Origin: Serendipita indica DSM 11827
Lineage: Eukaryota > Basidiomycota > Agaricomycetes > Sebacinales > Serendipitaceae
Length of the DNA stretch: 64,000 bases
NCBI GenBank assembly: GCA_910890315.1
Contig: CAJVGD010000002.1
Span: 1,178,001-1,242,000 of the forward strand
Reading direction: 5' to 3'
Shown: in pieces, positions 56,175 through 64,000 of the stretch
Layout: each line of letters starts with the position of its first letter
How positions within the stretch are numbered: the first letter of the stretch is position 1
Notes under the pieces: model-generated
What the model saw: the letters and a program-made list of their open reading frames with translations, nothing else
Databases searched by the model: none
What the model was told of the DNA's origin: nothing
Made by a program: the position numbers and the translations under genes

Positions 56175-56907
56175 ATGGAGGAGGCCCTCTCAAACTCTCC
56201 AGCAAATGGCGCAATCCGCCTTCCAGACGACCCAGAAGATCATCCAGTAAAGACGAAAACAGCGCGTCTGCTGCAGTCTCACAAGTTTCACAACTTTATA
56301 CTTGCTCTCATCGTTGTCGACTGTATCATCGTCGTCGCCGAGCTTTGCTGGAAGCTGTTAGATGACTCATGTACAAGGGGCGGAGTAGAGCATCCTCCAG
56401 AGTGGCTAGAGGTCAGCAACTTTGGTCATTCGTGCCACCCGTTCAAACTGACTGGCAACAGTGGCTCCTCTATGTCTCTATGGTCATTTCCGTTATTTTC
56501 GTACTGGAACTACCACCAACTCTTTGGGTCTTTGGGTTTGAGTACTATAACCCTTGGTCGGACGTCCCGCATTCAACCTTTCATCTCTTCGACGCCTTTA
56601 TTATTCTGATGAATTTCACCATTATATTCCTACAAGGACCAGCGCAAGAGATTGTTGGGCTTCTTGTAATCTTGCGTCTCTGGCGGTTGATCAAACTCCT
56701 CGGCGGTATGTGTCCGCTGCATGAGGCTGTTGAGAGACTAACCCACGACACACAGGGGTCGCCACAGGCGTCGAGGGTCTCAACCGGGAACTCACATACC
56801 GACTCGAATCCCGCGAAAACGAGTTGAAGCAGAAAACCGCAGAGCTAGACGAATGTAAACAAAAGTTGGACGAGCTCCAGCGAAAACTGGACGCTAGTCA
56901 ACCATAG
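56175..56907 (+). CDS. Voltage-gated proton channel (Hv1 type)
   Basis: Forms a voltage-sensor-only H+ channel in a membrane, letting acid out on depolarisation. Four TM spans: S1 FILALIVVDCIIVVAELCWK with Asp at about residue 49 in the position of the Hv1 selectivity Asp; S2 WLLYVSMVISVIFVLELPPT; S3 FHLFDAFIILMNFTIIF with the conserved Asp; S4 LLVILRLWRLIKLLGG. S4 shows the R-x-W-R-x-x-K pattern, the third charge being Lys rather than Arg. A coiled coil follows (LTYRLESRENELKQK, AELDECKQKLDELQ), as in dimeric Hv1. Three exons, 179-190 residues, stop 56905-56907. It is divergent from the single-TM gene with 194 bp between starts. Confidence 0.88.
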
Positions 56908-57033
56908 GGATATCCGTAATCATTCACCAGGCAGGTTTATGTTGGACGATTAGGACGTATTATTAGCGGTGGAGGTGAATACAGTAACAACAGAAAAGAG
57001 CGTGGCAATAAAACCCCGAGTTACTCTTTGGAG

Positions 57034-58858
57034 TTACTCGAGCTTTTCTTCTTTGCGTCGCTTGTTCAGTTTGGCGACAGCAACCGCGACAGTGCAAAGC
57101 GCGACGAGAATCGTACACGGCAGGACGCCGACCAAGTCGAGAATCATGCCTAGAGGTTGAAATGAGACCAAACAGTATTCAGAACATCGGTACATACCGT
57201 ATTCGGGCGCTCCTGGCAGCAAAGATCGAATAGTAGGCAGAGCGAAGAGCGCAGTGAAGCTGCAGGGTTGATCAGGATCATTCAAAGGGGATATTAAAGA
57301 TCTGAGCTCACCAAACGGACAAGATATCCGTGCCGTCCAACATGTATTTACGCCGGAGGACGATTGCTTCGCATGTCAGAATGAAGATGAAGAGAGCAGA
57401 TGTCCAGTTCACTATTACGGCCGAAACAGCCGCGAATACAACGACCGGTGGGCGGGAACCAATAAAGTCGATTTTCTGAGCGACGATGTTTCTTAGTATA
57501 GCAATGACAACGAGGACACAACTTACCAAATGACAACCTTCATTGAACGTGCTTTCATCGTGATAGTCTTGGATGTGGTCCGAAGCACAGGTATTGTTGA
57601 ACTCGTAGGTGAACCTCCAATTTACTGATGATAGTTAGTTCAAAGTAGGCGATGGGAAGCGACACATACAAGTACTATCCGTCATCTGGACAGTGGCCAG
57701 TTCCAGTACATCACCCCCCGTAACATTATCTATGCTAGCCCAGAGTGGATCGTTGGCGACAAAGACAATGCTGCCTACTCCCAGTCAGAGACCAATCATA
57801 CTATCAGTTCAAGTCATCGTACCTGCCCATTTGTCAAATGGATAGCCCATGAGCGGGGCGGCCCAAACGTCTTGCACTTTGAGCTGAGAGAATGAAATGT
57901 CCGTGTCAAACGAGTCCCAGGGATGATATCCGAGCCCTGCGATCGGCTTAGCAGTAGTATTGTCGACACTGTACATCCATCCAGTGGTCTCGGTGGTGGT
58001 GTTTCCGTCCGGTCCGGTGGCGTTGTAAACATACGCCGTTTTCGACGAGCTGACATCTCGGTAAATGTGAATTGGCCAAATTGTACTATTCTGATCATCG
58101 CGGTTGCCGAGTTGGGTCCAGCTTGATTCAGGAGACATCTTGTAAAGACCGCTCCAAGTCACAGCTAATAAACGCAAAGTTTGTATGCGGTAGTCGTGAC
58201 CGAAAGAGGACATACTGAGTGCTCGTGAAGTTGGGTCAAACTTTACAAAGGATCCCTTCAATCCCAATGCTCCGCTCTTCGTATTATTGTCCTGCCTTCT
58301 GCGGGTCGGAGTTTCGCCAGCATTCTGCTTCTCTAGTGACTTTTATTTAGCCACGTTGGCGTACTTACGTGGAGCACTAACCGTAGCTTATCTGGGAAGA
58401 GGTGAATGCAAGCCTATGCGTGGTGAGTATGGTCCTAGCCAAAGTCGATTAGCCTACATGACGCCTATCCAGATGATGATAAGGACCTATTAAATTGGTC
58501 AGCTGATACGCCTTGAGGACAGACTTGCACATACGATGACCACACCACCATAGATAAGCCGCGGAAGAGTCCCAACTCTAACAGCTGCATCCCACGTCTT
58601 TTTGAACCACACAGCAGAGTACTTGCGTTCGGGCATGGGCCGATTGTCGGTCAACGAGGGGACCGATGGCTGGGAATCGCGATACTTTTCGTCGGACTGG
58701 AACGAATCGTTGACTGGACTTTGCACTCGTATAACTGGATTAGTCGAAGTTTGTGTATTGTAAAATGAGGGTGAGTTTGGAGCTTCTATATCGTGTATAG
58801 CTCATCAGCCTCAGAGCTCGGGTCATTAAGAACACGTACGCTCGTAAGGAGAGGACAT
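57034..58858 (-). CDS. Multi-pass membrane protein with large lumenal/extracellular domain, hypothetical
   Basis: The start at 58858 gives MSSPYER, then a polar N-terminus ending WFKKTWDAAVRVGTLPRLIYGGVVIVCASL (first TM). A soluble domain follows with several N-glycosylation sequons (NSTIW, NATGP, NTTTE) and a DESTFNEGCH segment. At the C-terminal end are four TM spans, including HLVSCVLVVIAILR, VVVFAAVSAVIVNWTSALFI, FVSFTALFALPTIRSLLPG and LDLVGVLPCTILVALCTVAVAV, and a basic tail KLNKRRKEEKLE. The family is unrecognised; a basidiomycete-specific membrane protein is likely. A truncated paralog lies at 59653. Confidence 0.6.
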
Positions 58859-59652
58859 ATTGGACCAGAAGAAAGGAGGGGGCGAGAAAAGCTCTCGCTC
58901 GTACTTGCCTTTCCGTGCTCCTTTATAGGACAAGTGTGACAAGCGGATGTAGCCAGCCCCTGAAGGCAGACGTGTGGTCCCTAATTGAAATGTTCCGGCG
59001 CTACCATTTGCGCGAGATGGTTGTCGGTGCTCCGTATAAATCGCATCCTATCTAAAAGCATCAACCCAACTGACAGACAAGCAACCTTGGAGGTGCTTGA
59101 AGACTGCAAAGCTGGCTCTGTTTCAGGAGAACTCTAAATCTGTCATTGTTATGCAGCGACGGTCCGATACACCGTGAGGGCCTGGACCGCGAATATAGGG
59201 CCGAAATGTTGAGGTCAAACGGATGTTTCGAATGAGCACCGCAGGGCTATAGCGACGCATTGATGGGATACGGCTCGTCGGGCTACCTTGATCGTGGCTT
59301 CGTCGATGTTGAAGTTTGTTTATGGTTAATGGACGCAACAACATCCAGAATAAACCCAAGAAATAGGTTTTATTCTGCAGAGGAGGGTAATCACTCAGCA
59401 TCCCTTTCATAAACGATCTCTTGACAGCGGACAGGGCCAGGCCTCGACAGTTGAGCCCCTGATAGCGCGCGTGTTCCAGGTCGGTATGAATGCAATTCGG
59501 CATCCGCCTCGGTACTAGTCGGGCACTCGCAAGTCTCTTGAATCTCCAATTTCCTGAGTTTTTTTAGTAGCTAGAGAGATCGATGCAGGAGAAAGCTGGC
59601 CTACAATGGAGGGCATACATTCGCCGTTAACATCCAAAGAAATCTCGTCTTA
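58859..59652. other. Gap between the paralogs
   Basis: Promoter of the 58858 gene and AT-rich spacer. A 126-codon minus-strand frame at 59123-59503 shows no protein-like pattern and is not called. Confidence 0.4.
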
Positions 59653-59966
59653 TCATTCCAACTTTTCGTCCTTGCAGCGCTTGCTGAGTTTGGCCACAGC
59701 CACGGCGACGGCGCACAGAGTGACAAGCAATGTAGCCGGAAGCACACCTACGAGGTCCAATGTACAGCCATAGTCAGGAGCACCAGGGAGGAGAGCCCTG
59801 ATGGTTGGCAGCTCGAAGAGCGCGGTGAAGCTGAGGCACACATCAACCGCCTGTAGGAGGAAAGGAAGCATAGTAAACGTACCAAACACCTAACGAGTCC
59901 GTGCCATTCAACATCTTTCCACGACGCATGACGATTGCCTTGGCGGTGAGGACAAAGATGAAGATT
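59653..59966 (-). pseudogene. Truncated paralog of the 57034-58858 membrane protein gene
   Basis: The two C-terminal exons remain: AKAIVMRRGKMLNGTDSLGVW, an intron, then SFTALFELPTIRALLPGAPD, LDLVGVLPATLLV and the tail KLSKRCKDEKLE, all close to the intact gene. Upstream of about 59967 the match stops abruptly inside the second-last exon (IFIFVLT), so the first two thirds are missing. It cannot make the full protein and is a duplication remnant. Confidence 0.75.
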
Positions 59967-60537
59967 TAAACACGATAAGGTCCCTTCTAGTGTTCACTAG
60001 TGTCCATAGGGGACCCAATAGTCGACCCCATGGTACTCCCTCCCCGCCCTATAGCCCTTATGTTTTCTCCATGGGGCTATCGCCTGTATGTATCCGTGGA
60101 CGTACCCAGCGAGTGTGGGCCACCGTACCGCTGGTAGTACAGCTAAAGAAGGCCACATGCATAGGCTACTGAAACCTATTGAAATCTTATGGATCTTGAT
60201 AAAAAGTACAAAAGTACTGAATGTGCTTTAGGGACGCTCAAAACCTGGTTATCTAGAGCTGTCAATTCATCCGACAACCTATAATAAGTCGCGATTGAAG
60301 TAAATAAGTTACTGATCTTTACTAAGCTGCTTATCGCCACGCTTTCAACCCCGCTCTTTCGGTCTCCTTCATGGCTAAGCAGAATCTATCCCCTGGTCAA
60401 CATATGACCCAGTATTTGAGCCACTACTATCACCATAATTGGTCACATTTTCTCTATAAACATTGCACCAAATCTGCAATAGGCTCCTCGTACTCTATGG
60501 CTGGGAGCTACGTCGGCCAGCAATCTCGACCCTCGCC
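59967..60537. other. Gap from the truncation breakpoint to the next gene
   Basis: Unrelated sequence replaces the missing paralog half; it includes ACTAGTGT and GTGTTCACTAGTGTCC near 59993. It may be an insertion or a deletion scar, but no element ends were recognised. Confidence 0.4.
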
Positions 60538-62655
60538 ATGTCGACGACGCCCGACAAGGATAGAGGCAAGCCAGCCAAAAAGCCTGGAATTCCACGTATT
60601 AGTCATCACATCACGAGATCTTCCGTCTCAAAGGCCATTAGCTCTGTCATTGGCAAGGAAAATGCAAAGGACAAGGACGCGCTCTCGTCTCGTCGGTTCA
60701 GCGTCAAACCCACCGCGTCTGTTACAAAGGAAAAAGAGAACAAAGAAGTCAGCGAGCCCAGTGTCGCGTCGTCGGACGCGACATCGAACAGCAAGCTCGT
60801 GCCATCGAAATCACCACTGGCGAGTAGCGCGACGACCGTGGTTGGCGTCGCTGCAACGACACTCTCGAGGTCTGCAAAGAATGAGGGACTCTCATCTTCT
60901 CCCAATTCTGTGAGAAAGCTCACTGTTCCTACCGCCAACACGAGTCAACAGCAGGTGCTCAAACCACGCGAAAGCATGGGATCTTCGCTGCCAAAGTACA
61001 AACCCAAGGCATCTCTACTCCCTCCAAAACAAGTGACACTCTCTCGCAAGCGAAGAAACTCGCTCGTCGAGGCGTCAGACGAGGACGACAAGCGCGACAA
61101 CGAAGCCAAGATAGCTGAACGACCCATCAGTCCTCTCCCGCGACGTTCTCGTGTGACCTCCACTGTATCGACGGCATCGTCGAGGATATTCGATCCCAAG
61201 ACGCTGCCCAAGCTATCCCCTCTACGCACAACTGGAAGCGACCTCTTGAGGACGCCCATCCGATCGCGTGTGGGTAGTATAAGCTCTCCTTCATCCATAC
61301 GTGCGCGAACGGTCTCCACTGCGACGGCGAGCAGCCGTCTCTCGACCGGTAAAGTCGACTCGCCCGTCAGACGCACAGACAAACGACCGCGTCTGTCGTC
61401 CGAAAGTCGCACTCCCGGGAACAAATCACTCCTTGCAACGTCGACGTCTGGACTGGGCGACTTGAGCTCGGACAGCATCGACATTGCCGATGTCTCTGCG
61501 CTCCTGTCTGTTAGTCCCAATGTCTCACCAGTAAAATCGATGCTTGCACCGCCGAGTGCGCGTAGAACAACTCGAAGCAAGCCCGACTCGAACAGCAATC
61601 CACCAACACCGACACGAAAGCTGGTCACATCGACGCTGCCCTCGCGACATTTGGACCCTAACAATCTTTCTGCACGCAAAACCACAACCCAAGCATCTCT
61701 CCGACGACCGCCGCTCCAGAACGCAGGAAAGGACCGTGGATCGGTGTTGTCGTGGGGTGACTTTGCCAAAGTCAAGTTTGATGACCCATCGTCGGTGATG
61801 CTATTAGCAGACATGACGCCGCTCAAGGGGATCGCGACACCCTCGGACGACTCGCGTTTGCGCGAGCGTGTCGATTCCGGATGGGGACTAGAGGACATGG
61901 CACGTATGCGTGGTGGAAGGGGAGGAGTGTCGATCGGCCAAGTCATGTTCCCGTCTGCGCCGGCAAATGGGGTCATTCCAAAAGTCGTCGAGCCAGATCA
62001 TGGTGACGAGGTGACGGCAAAGCTGTGGAAGCTTAAACTGGACGAGGCGGAAAACGAGATACGCGAGTTGCAAGCACGAATCAAGCTGCTCGAATCGCGC
62101 ATTCCGAGTGACCAGTTGCCGGATGTGACGACAAATTCGCTAATGACTGTCCCATTCCCATCCGACGATGATGTGATCAGTCTGAACAGCGACCACGAGC
62201 ATCGAGGGGAACCTTTGATGGCTAAAACAAAGGCAACGATTGACGTGGAGATGGTCAATGAGCTCTCGTTGCGAAGATTGCAAACAGCCGAGCTCGAGGC
62301 ACGCGGTGCATTTTTGGAAGAATCACTTTCGAGTGCCCGGATGCAATTGGCGGAGAGAGATGGCCAACTTGAATGCACTACGCGAGCACTCGAAGAGTTG
62401 GAAACGGAACACGCATTGGAACGCGAAGCGTGGACGGCCAAGATGGGCGAGTACGAAGACGAAGCGGCAAGACGATTGGAGACGGTAAAAGAACAGGCTC
62501 GGACTAGGGAAATGTGGAAGGAACGAATGGAGGCTGCTCTGGGTGCATGGACGAGCGTGCGAATGGATACCAAGGCGGAATTGGAGAGCGTGCGGCAGAT
62601 GCAAGCGACACTAGACGTGCTCAAGGCTGGCCTGAAAACTGTGCGTGTCGAGTGA
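60538..62655 (+). CDS. Long Ser/Arg-rich protein with C-terminal coiled coil, hypothetical
   Basis: One uninterrupted exon of 705 codons, rare in this intron-rich window. The start at 60538 (MSTTPDKDRGKPAKKPGIPR) is preferred over an in-frame ATG at 60463 that adds an unlike leader. The first ~480 residues are disordered and basic with many SP/TP sites (PLSPLPRRSR-like, DSPVRRTDKRPRLSS), fitting a phosphoregulated nuclear or cytoskeletal protein. A more ordered patch follows (VLSWGDFAKVKFDDP, LLADMTPLKG, GWGLEDMARM). The last ~230 residues form a long coiled coil (KLKLDEAENEIRELQARIKL, ALEELETEHALEREAW). No family recognised. Confidence 0.7.
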   Translation: MSTTPDKDRGKPAKKPGIPRISHHITRSSVSKAISSVIGKENAKDKDALSSRRFSVKPTASVTKEKENKEVSEPSVASSDATSNSKLVPSKSPLASSATTVVGVAATTLSRSAKNEGLSSSPNSVRKLTVPTANTSQQQVLKPRESMGSSLPKYKPKASLLPPKQVTLSRKRRNSLVEASDEDDKRDNEAKIAERPISPLPRRSRVTSTVSTASSRIFDPKTLPKLSPLRTTGSDLLRTPIRSRVGSISSPSSIRARTVSTATASSRLSTGKVDSPVRRTDKRPRLSSESRTPGNKSLLATSTSGLGDLSSDSIDIADVSALLSVSPNVSPVKSMLAPPSARRTTRSKPDSNSNPPTPTRKLVTSTLPSRHLDPNNLSARKTTTQASLRRPPLQNAGKDRGSVLSWGDFAKVKFDDPSSVMLLADMTPLKGIATPSDDSRLRERVDSGWGLEDMARMRGGRGGVSIGQVMFPSAPANGVIPKVVEPDHGDEVTAKLWKLKLDEAENEIRELQARIKLLESRIPSDQLPDVTTNSLMTVPFPSDDDVISLNSDHEHRGEPLMAKTKATIDVEMVNELSLRRLQTAELEARGAFLEESLSSARMQLAERDGQLECTTRALEELETEHALEREAWTAKMGEYEDEAARRLETVKEQARTREMWKERMEAALGAWTSVRMDTKAELESVRQMQATLDVLKAGLKTVRVE

Positions 62656-62809
62656 TCGTTTTTTTACGCTTGTAGTCTATGTGTACGAATCTATGCGTGT
62701 AATTTACGTCTTGCAAGTTTCAGGTTCTTTTCCCTTGAACAGATTCTATTATGACAAGTGGTAATGACAAAAAGAGGGGAAAAAAAGGACAGCAAGAAAC
62801 GAGGGGAAT

Positions 62810-64000
62810 CTATGCATGGTGAGCATGAGGCTCCTCCTTTTCAGCGAGGGGCGGGCTCTCTGCGCGCATCTCCGACTCTTTTGGTCCGAGATCGGCATCA
62901 ATGCCAACATAGTCGTAGGCAAACTCTCCCATCTCGGCATCATCGATACCGACAATCTCTGCCTCTTCAGTGGCGCGCAGACGAAGGCCGGGGATAAAGT
63001 GCATGACCCAGAGGATGAGGGTGGTCATGACGAGCGAGTAGCCGAAACCGGCGCAGCAGTCTGCGAGCTGGTAGCCGAGTTGGACCCAGTTGTGGTCGAT
63101 CCAGCCACCGTTGATGACGGAGAAGCCGTCGAGAGCGGCAACCTGCTTCTGGGCAAAGAGGGCGGTGAGGATGTTACCGACCATACCACCGACACCGTGA
63201 GAGGCAAAGATATCGAGCGGGTCATCATAGTTGAAGATAAACTTGAGCTTTGTGGCAAAGTTGCACACGGTACCGGCGACGACACCAAATGCGACAGAGG
63301 CGGATGGACCGACGAAACCAGAAGCGGGTGTGATGGCAACGAGACCGACGATGCCACCAGAGCAGAAACCGACAACGGACCATTTACGCTCGAGACGGTA
63401 ATCCCAGAGCATCCAGGTGAGACCGGCAACGGAAGCGGCGAGGTTGGTGATGATGCATGCATTGGCGGCACGCATGTTTGCAGAGAGTGCTGAACCTCCG
63501 TTGAAGCCAAACCAGCCGAACCAGAGGAGAGCGGTGCCTAAGACGACATAGGACGAATTGTGTGGCTTGTAAGCGAGACGTTCAGTTCCGTAGCCGCGAC
63601 GTTTGCCAAGATAGATGGAAATGGCTAGCGCGGCGGTGCCAGAGGAAATGTGGACTGGCGTGCCACCCGCGAAATCGAGACCGCCAATCTTGAAGGACCA
63701 GCCGTTGGCGTTCCATGTCCAGTTGGCGATTGGGTCGTAGACGAGAGTGGACCAGATGAAGACGAAGACCATCATCGGACCCAGACGACCGCGCTCGGCG
63801 ATGGCACCGACGGCGAGCATGGGACTGTGGGGATGGAGAAATGATCAGATAAGGAATAAAAATGATAAAAATAGAATAGAAACGCACGTAATAGCCGCGA
63901 ACATGAGCTGGTAGACGCAAAAGACGATTGCGGGGATGCGAGTTGAGCCCATCGAGGGCGCGTCGAGGACACCGACGAGAGCAGCATACTTGAGATCACC
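62810..64000 (-). CDS. Ammonium transporter, AMT/MEP family (5' end outside window)
   Basis: A plasma-membrane ammonium permease with 11 TM spans; only the part from mid TM3-4 to the C-terminus is present. The exon at 63900-64000 reads LKYAALVGVLDAPSMGSTRI and VFCVYQLMFAAIT. A 60-nt intron follows, then AIAERGRLGPMMVFVFIWST and the family signature GLDFAGGTPVHISSGTAAL. Next are LLWFGWFGFNGGSALSAN, GGIVGLVAITPASGFV and DIFASHGVGGMVGNILTALF, with the pore His residues in their usual places (FASHGVGG; the second in VMHFIPGLRLR). The cytosolic tail DDAEMGEFAYDY ends EEPHAHHA. It converges on the 60538 gene with ~154 bp between stops. Confidence 0.93.

Noticed and set aside
59123-59503. 126-codon minus-strand frame between the paralogs
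   Set aside because: No protein-like pattern, no relation to either neighbour.
60945-61976. 343-codon minus-strand frame
   Set aside because: Antisense shadow of the Ser/Arg-rich gene at 60538-62655.
62816-63493. 225-codon plus-strand frame
   Set aside because: Antisense to the ammonium transporter, whose frame carries clear family motifs.

Overview
The window reads as nuclear DNA of an agaricomycete basidiomycete, probably near Rhizoctonia/Ceratobasidium (Cantharellales). The grounds are dense genes on both strands, many 45-60 nt GT..AG introns with CTAAC/CTGAC-like branch sites, a NACHT-WD40 NLR-type gene, AA14-like LPMO genes and an OPT transporter. The genus is an inference from gene content; no marker gene was compared. 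All exon structures were read by eye from splice consensus and protein-family conservation.

Layout. 0-9 kb is an accessory, repeat-flanked block: the end of a Pro/Ser-rich gene, a decayed 4'-phosphopantetheinyl transferase, and a large NACHT-WD40 gene with 14 near-identical WD repeats. A ~240 bp dispersed repeat lies on each side. 9-15.6 kb holds ribose-phosphate pyrophosphokinase (with an apparent 1-nt exon), a small hypothetical gene, a BAHD-type acyltransferase, a Ser/Pro-rich gene and dolichyldiphosphatase. 16-21.5 kb is sparse, with two small ORFs, an intron-containing tRNA-Gly and a broken inverted copy of it, then a four-TM membrane protein.

22-27.5 kb carries a tandem family of five tiny secreted peptide precursors. 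They share promoter, 5'-UTR intron, signal peptide and (in the closest members) 3' UTR, but their C-terminal Cys/Trp decapeptide cores vary. This is the best candidate for an undescribed system. 27.7-31.3 kb has an MFS exporter and a secreted double-psi beta-barrel protein. 32.4-40.3 kb has the TFIIIC TPR subunit and, divergently, an OPT transporter. 40.8-46.8 kb is a tandem trio of AA14-like copper monooxygenases. 46.8-49.5 kb is a very compact head-to-head pair, MTQ2 and PRP19. 49.7-64 kb has a PPP4R1-like HEAT protein, a single-TM protein, a voltage-gated proton channel, a membrane protein with a truncated paralog, a long Ser-rich coiled-coil protein and the 3' part of an ammonium transporter.

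Working links between neighbours are few, as expected in a fungal chromosome. The clear gene families are the peptide array, the LPMO trio and the membrane-protein pair. The rest is mostly single-copy housekeeping (PRS, CAX4, TFC4, MTQ2, PRP19, PPP4R1-like).
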